The notes under the pieces were generated by a model that did not search any database, was not told where the DNA came from, and was given only the letters and a program-made list of their open reading frames with translations. 64,000 nt of DNA from the NCBI GenBank assembly GCA_016196065.1, contig JACPYL010000012.1:1-64000 (forward strand). Reading direction: 5' to 3'. A program made the translations under genes and the position numbers. This DNA is from Acidobacteriota bacterium (GTDB taxonomy: Bacteria > Acidobacteriota > Terriglobia > Terriglobales > Acidobacteriaceae). Shown in pieces: positions 28,101 through 36,130 of this stretch (position 1 is the stretch's first letter; each line of letters opens with the position of its first letter).

Positions 28101-28395
28101 AGACCGGCTTGTAGGTCGTGCCGCCGTTCACCGACTTCCAGACTCCGCCGCTGGCTGCGCCCACGAACACCGTGATTCGGCCGTCGGCTTCCACGGCATC
28201 AATCGCGGCAATGCGGCCGCTCATGACCGCCGAGCCGATGTTGCGGGCAGGCAGGCCTGACACCGTCGCGGCGTCGAATTTGTAGCTGGGCTGGGCAACC
28301 GATACTCCTGCCAGGAGCGTCGCGCACAGAGCAGCGTAGGCAACGGACCAGATCAGCTTTGACAAAGACTGTGACCGGCAAATGCGAGCATTCAT
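25174..28395 (-). CDS. Secreted BNR/sortilin-like beta-propeller protein
   Basis: 1073 residues with a signal peptide (about 1-35, ALCATLLAGVSVAQ). Many BNR/Asp-box motifs follow (KSVNGGTTYKPVF, KSTDGGENWTNVGL, RSDDGGATWNRLDA, RSRDHGQTWDRISP), forming one or two propellers over residues 40-720, then a C-terminal region with a helical tail. Family members are common in Acidobacteriota and sometimes called glycosyl hydrolases, but no catalytic residues can be assigned. ATG at 28395 preferred for the signal peptide that follows. Confidence 0.85.
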   Translation of the reverse strand: MNARICRSQSLSKLIWSVAYAALCATLLAGVSVAQPSYKFDAATVSGLPARNIGSAVMSGRIAAIDAVEADGRITVFVGAASGGVWKSVNGGTTYKPVFDRETVQSIGAVAIDPSNAKTVWVGTGEPWTRNSVSVGDGVYKSTDGGENWTNVGLKDTEHIAKILVDPKDGNTVLVCAVGHLWNDNDERGVFKTTDGGKSWKKVLAGVNASTGCGLMSRSVNEPQTIYASTWDVRRQGWTFRSGGPGSGLFKSTDGGDHWTEITDSNAKGLPAKPWGRIAVAVAPSKPQVVYANIESKKSALYRSDDGGATWNRLDASNYMIWRPFYFGNLIVDPKDEKRIFKPDLILLLSNDGGKSFSRVSGGAHGDFHDVWINPNNPSVVIAGDDGGLWRSEDGGNLWKHQMNLPVSQFYHVSTDNSDPYHVYGGLQDNSSWVGDSSYPGGVSYSRWENMFGGDGFWMFEDPADPDYIYAEAQGAEIGRVNRYTHDGRNIKPLPNYGEKKLRFNWNSPIHVSPNEKGTIYLGGQFLFRSRDHGQTWDRISPDLTTNDPEKQKQEESGGITIDNSAAEMHTTIFSISESPKSGQIIWVGTDDGNVQITRDGAKNWTNVVGNITDLPKNSWVSTVEASRFEEGTAYATFDRHTFGDLKPYAYKTADYGKTWTALGVQASGVKGYAHVIKEDTVNPNLLFLGTEFGLWISVDGGQRWAQYKGSDFPASVPVHDMVVHARESDLVLATHGRGIWIIDDISPLRALTPDLMSKEAALMPGKDAIQYFQANAGWPEGDEMFSGRSRPNEAQITYYQRGRHIFGDLKIEILDESGKVVDNITGSKHRGLNRASWSMRTKGPVVPPAANALFEAAQGPRVLPGTYTVKMTKGDNVYTQKINVVLDPRAKYSIEDRKAQFDLTMKVYKLIEHMTYTVDAIEGVHRAANERAAKLPEKSPLRAQLTALGAKCDEWRSKIVATKEGGAITGEERIRELLGQLYGSINGYEGRPTDYQAARTETLGHELEDIVTDFQKGTQKELATLNPALKKNKLEAIPVLAESDWQKKREAEGATGSSAGMRMEVGNRWERD

Positions 28396-28464
28396 GTTCA
28401 GGAGTCCTCTTCGATGGTGAGCTTGAGCCAATATGATTTCGGTTTTCAGCATGTCGAGCGCAGG

Positions 28465-29223
28465 CTACTTCTTGTCCGCGGCCGGCTTGGCCGCCTTCAG
28501 CGACGCCGGTACCGCAAAATCGGCGGGATCGATGGCAGTGTTTGCTTCGACCTTTTCAACCGTGAGCGTCTGCGCGCCGGGATTGCTCTTCGTTCCAATG
28601 CTGATGGAAAAGGGATACATCACGCCGTTGACCGGCTTATACGAGCCGAAGTCGACGACTCGCTCGCGCACCGATCCGCGGATGAACTGCTGCACTTCTT
28701 TGCGGATTTCCAGGAAGGTATCCGGATCGAGATAGTAGTAAAGGATGTCGGCATTCTTCAGCGTCACCTTCAGGCGCAGCGCGTCGTCGCCGTCCACCAC
28801 GTCGTGGCCGAGATACTCGACCGTGTTGCCCTTTTCTTTGTAGTCGACCATCGGATTATCGAAATCCGAGTCCAACTGCATGTCGCGGAGGTCGTCCTCT
28901 CCCATCAGTTCGGGATCTTTGTGTCCCTGAAATGGTTGGATCTGCCAGGCTGTTGACCCGTCATAGGCCTGGACCGCGGTCATGCCCTGGATCGTAAAGG
29001 TCTCGCGCACCATGTTCGGGCGCATGTTTTCCTGCATGCCCTGTGCCCGGAAACCTCCACCCAGGTCAAGCTTGCCGGTCTGGCGAAGGCTCTTGATGGC
29101 TTTGATCTTGTCGATTCCGCCTTTGGCCTGAATATTCTTGCTGATCAGTTCGTCGGCGGTTTGAGTGTAGGCAACGACACTGAGGCACGAGACAGCGAGC
29201 AGCACAATCACTGCATGACGCAT
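28465..29223 (-). CDS. Secreted LolA-like outer-membrane lipoprotein-sorting protein
   Basis: 252 residues with a signal peptide (MRHAVIVLLAVSCLSVVAYT). The following ADELISKNIQAKGGIDKIKAIKSL is typical of LolA-like secreted proteins in this phylum, with a half-barrel beta-rich body (YKEKGNTVEYLGHDVVDGDD). It may bind lipids or lipoproteins; its function is not established. GGAG lies 9 nt before the ATG. An in-frame extension to 29367 has no signal and is rejected. It probably has its own promoter in the 358-bp gap upstream. Confidence 0.8.
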   Translation of the reverse strand: MRHAVIVLLAVSCLSVVAYTQTADELISKNIQAKGGIDKIKAIKSLRQTGKLDLGGGFRAQGMQENMRPNMVRETFTIQGMTAVQAYDGSTAWQIQPFQGHKDPELMGEDDLRDMQLDSDFDNPMVDYKEKGNTVEYLGHDVVDGDDALRLKVTLKNADILYYYLDPDTFLEIRKEVQQFIRGSVRERVVDFGSYKPVNGVMYPFSISIGTKSNPGAQTLTVEKVEANTAIDPADFAVPASLKAAKPAADKK

Positions 29224-29581
29224 GAAGCGGACTCCTGGTTTGAGGGGCTTTGGAAGACCCGGGAACGAAGACAAACTACTGTACTCGCTAGTAGACGCCT
29301 CTGCCAACAAGAGGTGAGCACAAATTGTTAGGTGGGAGTCTGGTGTTGAGAAATTCTCGGCAGGCATGTTCCGGAGGGACGACCGAAAATAGCCCGCCAG
29401 TTCACTGGCGGGTAGTATGCGTATTGCGGATTTCGAGTGCCGGAGGCACGACTGAAAATTGTGCCATCATGGCCATCGCTGGGCAGTCGTCCCGCTGGGA
29501 CTCTGATTCTGGTCGCAATCTCACCCGGCGTTGAAACGCCGGGCTATTGTCGACTGTCCTTCCGGGCAACTTTTGCGGCTT
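29224..29581. repeat. Intergenic gap with REP-like palindromes
   Basis: No gene seen. It contains CCCGCCAGTTCACTGGCGGG (29393-29412) and CCCGGCGTTGAAACGCCGGG (29524-29543), two perfect or near-perfect hairpins, plus GTGCCGGAGGCACGA. Similar palindromes occur at 15753-15852 and 34660-34735. Confidence 0.7.
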
Positions 29582-32317
29582 CTACTCCGGCAATCGGCTG
29601 TGCCGTGCTACTCCGCTGCGGACATCGTCCGGAGAGCGCACTTCAAGCTCACGCGGGGCGGCTTCGATTTGAGCGTTTCCGCCGCGAATGAAACCTCTGA
29701 CTTCGCCGGTCTTCGCATCCCGCAACATCAACACAGGATACTTGTCAGCATCCCACACGATCTGCATGGCTCCGTTTGGCAAGTCCTGCATGTGAATGTC
29801 GCTCTGGAAGTCGGTTGCCGCTGCGATTGCCCTGCGAGCCAGCTCCTGGTTCCCTGACTTCACATGCGTGCTCTGGATCGCAAACAACACTTCTGGCTTG
29901 AGCGGAACCACGAACGAGAACATTTGCAGCGAGGCATCGTCTCCTCCATCTGCAACTTCCGGTGCGCTGAAGCTCACACTGGCAACGGGATGTCCCATTG
30001 AGTCCAGCGCTTCCCAAGTGTACGCACCGGGGGTCGCCAGACTGCTGTTGGCTGGAACACGGAATGCCGGTTCCAGGATGACCTGCCCGTTCAAGATGCG
30101 CCCCCAGACTAGGAGGCCATCTCCGGAAATCCCTTGCACATCGGGTTGAATGTCACCAATCGGGCTTCCGAGGCGAAAGTTGTATTCCGAAACGTAAACG
30201 TAGTCGCTGATCCACTGCGGTGAACAGTAGCCCATGATGTCGGTATAGGCGGCTGATCCTTTCAAGTTGTTGCTGGCCGCGAACACGTCCCAACCCGGAA
30301 CGCCGATAATGGCTCCCGGATAAGGATAGTTCGGATCAGGACCTCCCGCGCCGCCGCAAGGGCTGTGCGGGCGATTGAAGTTGTGCCCCTCTTCGTGCGC
30401 GAACACGGAGGCGAAACTGCCATTTGCATCCCAGCCGATTGCCGCCGGAAATCCGATCCAGCCGAGGCCGGCGATGCCGCTGCTGTAACTGGCATGGAGT
30501 GCGCCGTAGTAATAGCGGTCCGTGACGTTATCGGCGGAACGCTTCGCGGTGACTTCGTTGAGGATGGTGCTCCATACATTGATGTCGTTGGTTACGGAAC
30601 TCACGCTCGAAACCATCGTGCTCCCCACGATCACGTCGATCGCGTCGGGTACGGGATGGATGCGCTTGGCAAAGTCAACCCAATCGGCCTTGGTGCGCGG
30701 CGCATTCTGCACGTTGCCGGTGTTGGCGCCGTTCTGCACAGGGACCAGCGTAACCTTCCAGGGCTTCAGGTTTTGCACGGTCGGAGTCTGCGAGAACGTG
30801 TTGTTGGTGTCGTCCGCTTCCGGTACTGCATTCGTCGGATCGACCGTGGCCACAATTTGTGTCGAAGGCAGAATCCACGTCTTGTCCACGGCCGCGTTCC
30901 ATGACGCTCCCGCATTTTCCGGATCGATGCTGAGCGGCACGGACGCTGCGCTCGCCGGGATGGTGAGCGTGTGCGTCGTCGGTCCAGTCGTGAAATCCAC
31001 TTTCACGTCCGGAGTCGCCGTGTTGGCCTGATTCGCTTTCACGAACACGCGAACCCATGCGCTGCGATTCTGTAATAGCGGCACGACTGGATTCGGATAT
31101 TCCTGCGTCGCCTGCGTGATGTAGAGCCCTTCAATACTGAGATCGAGGGTCGCGCTTCCGTTCGTGACCGTGAAGTTGCCGGGCGAAGTTGCCGTGCCGG
31201 CAGGTGTCGTGACTGTGACTTTGCCGGTCGTCGTGGCTGCGGCCACCGTCGCCGTGACCTGGGTTGCGCTATTCACCGTAAAGCTGGCCGCTGCCTTGGC
31301 GTTGAATGCCACGGCGGTGGCTCCGCTGAAATTGGTGCCCGTAATCACCACTGCTGTCCCAACCGGCCCGCTCCCCGGATTCAATGCGGTGATGGTGGGC
31401 GCCGCCAGAATCGTGAAATTGCCGCTCGAAACCGCGCTGCCCACGGGCGTAGTGACCGTGACCTTTCCCGTCGTGGTGCCGTTCGCTACGGTTGCCGTGA
31501 TCTGCGTCGCGCTATTGACCGTAAAGCTGGCGGCTGCCGTGGTGTTAAATTTCACAGCCGAAGTTCCGGTAAAGTTCGTTCCCGTGATCACGACTGACGT
31601 TCCTGCAACGCCGCTGGTCGGAGCGAAACTCGAAATCGTAGGCGTGTTGGTGATCGTGAAGTTGGTACCCGAGAGCGCGCTGCCTCCTGGGGTGGTGACG
31701 GTGATCTTTCCCGTCGTTGTGCCGTTTGCAACCACAGCCGTAATCTGCGTCGCGCTATCCACCGTGAAGCTGGCGGCCGCGACCGAATTGAACTTCACCG
31801 AAGTGGCGCCCGTGAAGTTCGTTCCCGTAATCGTGACCGAGGCTCCGGCAATTCCGCTGGTCGGATTGAAGCTGGAAATCGTCGGCGGCGTTCCAACCGT
31901 AAAGTTCGTGCTCGAGGTGCCGGTGCCCCCCGAATTGGTGACCGAAATTTTGCCGGTCGTGGAGCCGGCGGCGACCGTGGCCGTAATCTGGCTCGCGCTG
32001 TCGACGGAGAAGTTCCCCGCCGCGGTACCGTTGAATTTGACCGAGGTCGCGCCCGTAAAATTCGATCCGCTCAAGACCACGATCGTTCCCGCATCGCCGG
32101 ATGTGGGCGCAAAGGTGGAGATGCTTGGGGTGGTCGGCGGTGGCGGGGTGCCATTCGACGCCGCGCTTCCGCAAGCCACCATTGCCAGCAATAGCGTTGC
32201 AGAAAGCAGTGCCAATCCCACACGCCGGGCGGGCGTCAAAACTAAGGATGCAGCTAACTCATTGTTAATAAAGGAAGAGTGGTTGGAGCGCGCAGTAATT
32301 CCCGGCTGTGTGAGCAT
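29582..32317 (-). CDS. IPT/TIG-repeat lipoprotein with zinc-metalloprotease domain
   Basis: 911 residues. Lipoprotein-type signal with Cys49 (TLLLAMVACG). Four IPT/TIG domains of about 81 residues each (about 64-388), a CARDB-like segment (about 393-500) and a metalloprotease domain with HEEGHNFNRPH, a metzincin-type HExxHxxxxxH site, near residue 655. The IPT domains are nearly identical to each other (ITGTNFTGATSVKF repeated). It is probably anchored outside the cell and cleaves proteins; substrate unknown. Its 5' end has no clear ribosome site. Confidence 0.85.
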   Translation of the reverse strand: MLTQPGITARSNHSSFINNELAASLVLTPARRVGLALLSATLLLAMVACGSAASNGTPPPPTTPSISTFAPTSGDAGTIVVLSGSNFTGATSVKFNGTAAGNFSVDSASQITATVAAGSTTGKISVTNSGGTGTSSTNFTVGTPPTISSFNPTSGIAGASVTITGTNFTGATSVKFNSVAAASFTVDSATQITAVVANGTTTGKITVTTPGGSALSGTNFTITNTPTISSFAPTSGVAGTSVVITGTNFTGTSAVKFNTTAAASFTVNSATQITATVANGTTTGKVTVTTPVGSAVSSGNFTILAAPTITALNPGSGPVGTAVVITGTNFSGATAVAFNAKAAASFTVNSATQVTATVAAATTTGKVTVTTPAGTATSPGNFTVTNGSATLDLSIEGLYITQATQEYPNPVVPLLQNRSAWVRVFVKANQANTATPDVKVDFTTGPTTHTLTIPASAASVPLSIDPENAGASWNAAVDKTWILPSTQIVATVDPTNAVPEADDTNNTFSQTPTVQNLKPWKVTLVPVQNGANTGNVQNAPRTKADWVDFAKRIHPVPDAIDVIVGSTMVSSVSSVTNDINVWSTILNEVTAKRSADNVTDRYYYGALHASYSSGIAGLGWIGFPAAIGWDANGSFASVFAHEEGHNFNRPHSPCGGAGGPDPNYPYPGAIIGVPGWDVFAASNNLKGSAAYTDIMGYCSPQWISDYVYVSEYNFRLGSPIGDIQPDVQGISGDGLLVWGRILNGQVILEPAFRVPANSSLATPGAYTWEALDSMGHPVASVSFSAPEVADGGDDASLQMFSFVVPLKPEVLFAIQSTHVKSGNQELARRAIAAATDFQSDIHMQDLPNGAMQIVWDADKYPVLMLRDAKTGEVRGFIRGGNAQIEAAPRELEVRSPDDVRSGVARHSRLPE
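31154..32128 (-). repeat. Tandem 243-bp coding repeats (IPT domains)
   Basis: Four successive units of about 243 bp encode the IPT domains. DNA identity between units is high enough for slippage or recombination to change the copy number. Confidence 0.8.
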
Positions 32318-32444
32318 GGAACATTGTTGGTGGTTTGGAAGGGAAGCTCAATATTGCTTGAGTGCTAAGACTTTAGGTCCAAAATGCGGCTCATCCGCGA
32401 GAATTTGGACGTACCGGCGGCTATCGAGACTGGCATCTCGCCGC

Positions 32445-32936
32445 CTACTCTGGGGGCAGGTCCCGCAATGCCTGCAATAGTTCCTCGACGTTCGGCAACT
32501 GGTCAATGGGATAGACCCTGACGAATGCGATCTTCCCCGATTTATCTACCACGAACGCCGCCCGCTCGCTGATTCCCGGAACGGGGGTTCCTTCGCGAAG
32601 GATGCCGAATTTTTTTGTAACCTCGCCGTGCGGATAAAAGTCGGAGCAAAGCGGGATCTTCACGGAGCCGACTTCCCGCTCCCGCCACTCTTGATGACTC
32701 GGAATGGAATCGACGCTGATGTCCAGAACCTGGGCATTGAGAGCCGCGAATTCTTTGCTGCGCGCATCGAATTCCGGCACCTGCACTGCTCAAGTCGGTG
32801 TCCAGTCCAGCGGATGAAACGTGACCACCAGGTTCTGCTTGCCCAGATAATCACGGGAACGGACCGTGATCAGCTCTTCGCCCGCGACGGCAGGCAATTC
32901 AAAATCGGGCGCGATATCTCCGGGATTCAGCGGCAT
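32445..32936 (-). CDS. AhpE-like peroxiredoxin, probable selenoprotein (in-frame TGA)
   Basis: Read through one TGA, this is a complete 163-residue peroxiredoxin. It opens with MPLNPGDIAPDFELPAVAGE, continues to HPLDWTPT, then TGA (32790-32792, codon 49), then AVQVPEFDARS, and ends with LCSDFYPHGEVTKKFGI and the conserved SERAAFVVDKSGKI. The PxxxTxxC motif of the family places the peroxidatic cysteine exactly at the TGA, one base from a Cys codon. The frame is intact on both sides. A predicted stem (32744-32777) begins 12 nt after the TGA. Selenocysteine peroxiredoxins are known in bacteria. Cys97 could act as resolving residue. A nonsense pseudogene cannot be excluded. No sel genes are in the window. 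Confidence 0.8.
32744..32777 (-). promoter_or_regulatory. Candidate SECIS hairpin
   Basis: On the minus-strand RNA, CCGGAAUUC (32777-32769) pairs with GAAUUC-G-CGG (32753-32744), giving 6 continuous base pairs plus 3 beyond a bulged G. The 15-nt apical loop starts with G, 21 nt after the UGA. Bacterial SECIS elements lie in this distance range. The loop lacks an obvious GU, so fit to the model needs calculation. Confidence 0.5.
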
Positions 32937-33006
32937 GGGGATGAACGGAATTGTACTTGACGGAACCCAGTGATTGCAGAGGAAGCCGCGCGCTGGCAGA
33001 GATGAG

Positions 33007-33040
33007 GTTCGTAGCCCGCGGCTCGTAGCTCTTCGCGCGG
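33007..33040. repeat. Family D repeat
   Basis: GTAGCCCGCGGCTCGTAGCTC, matching the words at 18671-18760 and 47905-47942, between the peroxiredoxin start and the terminator of the cold-shock gene. Confidence 0.6.
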
Positions 33041-33058
33041 CAAGATTTCGTGCAATAG

Positions 33059-33082
33059 AAAGGCGGCCCGGGTAGGCCGCCT
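33059..33082 (-). terminator. Terminator of the cold-shock gene
   Basis: AGGCGGCC / GGCCGCCT with a 6-nt loop, 27 nt after the stop codon on the minus strand. The following TTTCTATT is a weak T-tract. Confidence 0.65.
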
Positions 33083-33108
33083 CCATTGAATTTTTGTTGG
33101 GTGGTTTG

Positions 33109-33309
33109 TTAGACGCCTTTTACGTTCTCCGCCTGCCAGCCTTTTGGACCCTTCACGACATCAAACTGAACGGCCTGACCTTCCTGAAGGCTGCGAAAAC
33201 CGTTGCTTTGGATGGCGGAGAAGTGCACAAATACGTCTTCCCCGTTCTGGCGGCTGATGAAACCATAGCCTTTGGCATCGTTAAACCACTTTACTGTTCC
33301 GTTTTCCAT
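33109..33309 (-). CDS. Cold-shock domain protein
   Basis: A 66-residue single-domain cold-shock protein. RNP1 (KGYGFISR) and RNP2 (VFVHFSAI) are intact, and the protein begins with the usual [12 protein letters not shown]. It binds single-stranded RNA and melts secondary structure. It lies divergent from the TlpA-like gene, with a gap of about 240 bp that probably includes a long 5' leader. Confidence 0.97.
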   Translation of the reverse strand: MENGTVKWFNDAKGYGFISRQNGEDVFVHFSAIQSNGFRSLQEGQAVQFDVVKGPKGWQAENVKGV

Positions 33310-33426
33310 ACTCGTGTTCGTGTTCCTTTGTGTTGAAATATGCGCTGAGTGTTCGCAGGGAAGTGCAGGCAGGTCACGCTGTAAAGCGGGGTACTGCTTA
33401 CAACCGCAAAAATCAAACGCAGTGAA

Positions 33427-33432
33427 ATTGTA
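33427..33432 (-). promoter_or_regulatory. Possible -10 box of the cold-shock gene
   Basis: TACAAT on the minus strand, giving a 5' leader of about 110 nt, typical for csp genes. No good -35 is seen. Confidence 0.3.
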
Positions 33433-33551
33433 TCCAATTTACGCAATAGAACGCTACCAATTTTGCCCTTACTAAGGTAAGTAACAGGATATCAACGGCT
33501 TCCGGTCCGTCCCCATTGCAACTTCTGGGGGCGTCAACCATCCAAGGAGTT

Positions 33552-34496
33552 ATGGCATTGAAGACAAAAACCAGGGCAGGCCGCTTCGCAGCGACCGCAG
33601 TTTTGATGGCCGCGGCTGTATTTTCAGCCCGCGCAGGAATCATCGACGACGTGCGCGTTCAGGTCGGAGAGAACAGCTATTCCGCCGCCGAAAGCGAACT
33701 GCGCGACTACCGCGCTCATCACGGAGTCACTCCCGAGTACGTGGAAGCCTATTCCTGGGTAGCTCGTGGTGCCGCTTCTATGAAGCAATGGAGCCAGGCT
33801 GCGAACTACGCCCGCGAAACCCGCAGCCTCTCAGAGCAACTGCTTACCAAACAAAAATTGGACGCTGAGCCTCATCTACCCATCGCCCTCGGAGCCGCCT
33901 ACGAAGTGCAGGCCCAGTCGCTGGCGGAAACCGGGAAGCGCAACGAAGCGACGGCGCTGCTCCGCGGTGCCCTGGCAAAATACGGAACCACGTCGATCGC
34001 CGCCCGGCTGCAGAAAAATCTGAACCTGATTTCCTTTGTCGGACAGCCCGCTCCAGCCCTGCAGGCAACACAATTTCTGGGCGCGAAGCCTCCCACCCTG
34101 GCGTCGCTGAAAGGATCGCCTGTCCTTTTGTTTTTCTGGGCACACTGGTGTGGAGACTGCAAGGCTGAAGTCCCAATCATCGCGCGCTTGAAGCAGGAAT
34201 TCGCGTCCTCCGGGCTTACCGTGATTGGTCCCACGCAACTCTACGGATACGCCGCCCAGGGCAACGACGCCACGCCTGCACAGGAAAAGAGCTACATCGA
34301 GTCCGTTCGCCAACGTTACTACGCAAGCTTGCCCGATATGCCCGTTCCTCTTAGTAAGCAGAATTTCAACACCTACGGAGCCAGCACCACGCCGACGCTC
34401 GTGATCCTGAATCGCGCGGGACAAGTGGCGATGTATCATCCGGGGGCAATGCCGTACGACGAACTGCGAGCGGCGATCGAGAAGGCGAGTCGCTGA
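33552..34496 (+). CDS. Secreted TlpA-like thioredoxin-fold protein
   Basis: 314 residues. Signal peptide about 1-29 (RFAATAVLMAAAVFSARAG), a helical TPR-like segment (about 35-165) and a C-terminal thioredoxin fold with active site FFWAHWCGDCKAEVPI (CGDC in place of CGPC) and the cis-Pro loop STTPTLVILNRAGQ. Likely reduces periplasmic disulfides or matures cytochromes. ATG at 33552 chosen because CCAAGGAGTT precedes it; the TTG 36 nt upstream is less likely. It faces away from the cold-shock gene. Confidence 0.88.
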   Translation: MALKTKTRAGRFAATAVLMAAAVFSARAGIIDDVRVQVGENSYSAAESELRDYRAHHGVTPEYVEAYSWVARGAASMKQWSQAANYARETRSLSEQLLTKQKLDAEPHLPIALGAAYEVQAQSLAETGKRNEATALLRGALAKYGTTSIAARLQKNLNLISFVGQPAPALQATQFLGAKPPTLASLKGSPVLLFFWAHWCGDCKAEVPIIARLKQEFASSGLTVIGPTQLYGYAAQGNDATPAQEKSYIESVRQRYYASLPDMPVPLSKQNFNTYGASTTPTLVILNRAGQVAMYHPGAMPYDELRAAIEKASR

Positions 34497-34659
34497 GGAG
34501 AAATTGCAGCGGGCTATACGGAAGTCTATGGTCGTAGTAAGTAGCCAACTCGCAACCAGAAGCCAATTCGTACTCAGTGACGAAGTTGCATTCAGTGGCG
34601 AACTCGCACTCAGGGCCGAGTAGAAAGCCGAGCAAGTTCAGATCAAGCCGCGCAGCGGC

Positions 34660-34735
34660 GACACAGGAAAGCCCGGCATGGAAGTGCCGGGTAAGTGAAT
34701 GGGCAAGACGTGAGTCCCGCCAGGGACGGCACCCT
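34660..34735. repeat. REP-like palindromes
   Basis: Includes GCCCGGCATGGAAGTGCCGGG and GTCCCGCCAGGGAC, both hairpin-forming, in the gap between the TlpA-like gene and the small secreted protein. Confidence 0.6.
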
Positions 34736-34758
34736 GGCCGCGACCGAAGGAGACAACC

Positions 34759-35109
34759 ATGATCAGCAAAATGAAACTTGGCGTCACCGTCATCGCTATC
34801 TTCATATTGAGTGCATCCGCACTGGCCCAGAGCCGTAGCAGCCGGATTGGCGACGATTACGCCCGGGCCGCTCTGCGCGCCATCATTTACACAGCGCAAA
34901 GCGGGATCACCGTGCAGCGCATTTCCGCGTTCTTGAATGAAGCGGACGTAGAAGCCAGCACTCCCGCAGAGGAAGCTTCCCTCAAGGAACTCAACCGCAT
35001 CCTTGGAGAGTGGATCAGGCACCCCAGCGTCGATCGCCAGAATTGCTTCCTGGCTCTCAAAGTGAACCTCAAGGCCCGTAACGGGGATACGCCCGAGGCC
35101 TGTAAGTAA
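34759..35109 (+). CDS. Small secreted protein, unknown function
   Basis: 116 residues with a signal peptide (MISKMKLGVTVIAIFILSAS, cleaved near ALAQ). The mature part is helical and carries two Cys (NCFLALK and EACK) that could form a disulfide. GAAGGAGACAACC lies before the ATG. No family was recognised. It converges with the gene at 35159. Confidence 0.7.
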   Translation: MISKMKLGVTVIAIFILSASALAQSRSSRIGDDYARAALRAIIYTAQSGITVQRISAFLNEADVEASTPAEEASLKELNRILGEWIRHPSVDRQNCFLALKVNLKARNGDTPEACK

Positions 35110-35158
35110 GGCAAGTCGCTGCGGGGAGCAATGACCTGATTCCTGTCGACGTGCTCTT

Positions 35159-35671
35159 CTATTGCTTGGTCACCGGAGGCTTCGCGTCTGTCTTCGCCGG
35201 TGTTGCCGCTTCGCCCTCCTTTAGTTCCTCATTCACAACTCGGAGCTTCTGCTCTCTGGATTCTTCTTTGCCCTCGTTGATCTCAGTGATCGGGATGTAA
35301 GCCCATCCCTTCTGGAGGCGGAAATGAATTGAGTCGCCCACCTGGATCTTCTTCGTCCCACCACATTCCCCCGGCGTGCGCGAAAAAATGTGCGGAGTTT
35401 TGCCGCAATCCAAGTCGTAAGTCTTGGTCTCGGTCTGCACGGTATAGATCCGGGTGTACTTGATGCTTTTTACGGCCATGGTCGTACCGTTTGCCTGCGC
35501 GTAAGTCGTCACCGGAACTTGATTCACGGTGGTGGCAGTGATCTTCCCCTCTTCCGGGTAGGTCGGGTCTTTCTTGCCCGCGGAAGCTGTGCCCGCCAAC
35601 ATAGAGGCCGCCAGAATCAGTACAACTACCACACTGCGCGACCGACCGCCCCGCTCCGCGTTTTCAGACAT
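35159..35671 (-). CDS. Secreted protein with LDCGK...SRTPGECGG core, copy 1
   Basis: 170 residues. Signal peptide about 1-31 (VVVVLILAASMLAGTASA), then a core with DLDCGKTPHIFSRTPGECGG and IQVGDSIHFRLQKGWAYIPI, and a Glu/Lys-rich tail. The two Cys in the core may form a disulfide. AAGGAGATCG precedes the start. It shares the whole core with the gene at 35726, 54 bp upstream on the same strand, so the two are tandem duplicates. Function unknown. Confidence 0.75.
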   Translation of the reverse strand: MSENAERGGRSRSVVVVLILAASMLAGTASAGKKDPTYPEEGKITATTVNQVPVTTYAQANGTTMAVKSIKYTRIYTVQTETKTYDLDCGKTPHIFSRTPGECGGTKKIQVGDSIHFRLQKGWAYIPITEINEGKEESREQKLRVVNEELKEGEAATPAKTDAKPPVTKQ

Positions 35672-35725
35672 TTTCGATCTCCTTGTGTCGCAGGCACTCC
35701 TTGGATCTGTATTACCCGGTGCTGA

Positions 35726-36130
35726 TCAATTCGCTTTGGGTTGCGGTTTTGCTTCTTCCCGCAGGATCCGCAAGCGCTGCTCGCCCGAAGGCTCCACCGT
35801 GGTCGCGACCGGCAAATAGGCCCAGCTCTTTTCCATTCGGAAGTGGATCGAGTCTCCGATCTGCAACTTCTTGTCTCCGCCACACTCTCCCGGCGTACGA
35901 GAAAAGATCGGGTGCTTGCCACAGTCCAACTCGTAGATCTTGCTTTCCGTCGAAATCTTGTAGGTGCGGGTTCCTGTCACTTGATTGATCGCCGTACCGA
36001 ATACCTTGCCCTCCTCGGGATAGGTCTTCGGGTCCTTTGCCATCGCTCCCGCCGGAAAAATCATCAACGTGAGCGCGGAAACGATCAAAGTCGCGAGTAA
36101 GTGACTGATAGGTGTTCGGGTAGGTCGCAT
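35726..36130 (-). CDS. Secreted protein with LDCGK...SRTPGECGG core, copy 2
   Basis: 134 residues. Signal peptide (LLATLIVSALTLMIFPAGAMA), then the same core as the neighbour: YELDCGKHPIFSRTPGECGG and LQIGDSIHFRMEKSWAYLPV. It lacks about 19 residues that the other copy has between TTVNQ and YTVQTE, and has a shorter tail. GCGGAGGACC precedes the ATG. Function unknown; tandem pair likely in one operon. Confidence 0.75.
   Translation of the reverse strand: MRPTRTPISHLLATLIVSALTLMIFPAGAMAKDPKTYPEEGKVFGTAINQVTGTRTYKISTESKIYELDCGKHPIFSRTPGECGGDKKLQIGDSIHFRMEKSWAYLPVATTVEPSGEQRLRILREEAKPQPKAN

Noticed and set aside
31154-32128. CRISPR-like array
   Set aside because: The repeats are 243-bp coding units for IPT domains, with no short direct repeat and spacer pattern. 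No CRISPR array was seen elsewhere in the window.
31164-32480. 438-residue plus-strand ORF with apparent internal repeats
   Set aside because: Its repeats mirror the IPT domains on the other strand; shadow frame.
32445-32786. A stand-alone 113-residue peroxiredoxin fragment starting after the TGA
   Set aside because: It would lack the active-site half; the upstream half is in the same frame and intact, so one gene read through TGA is the simpler reading.
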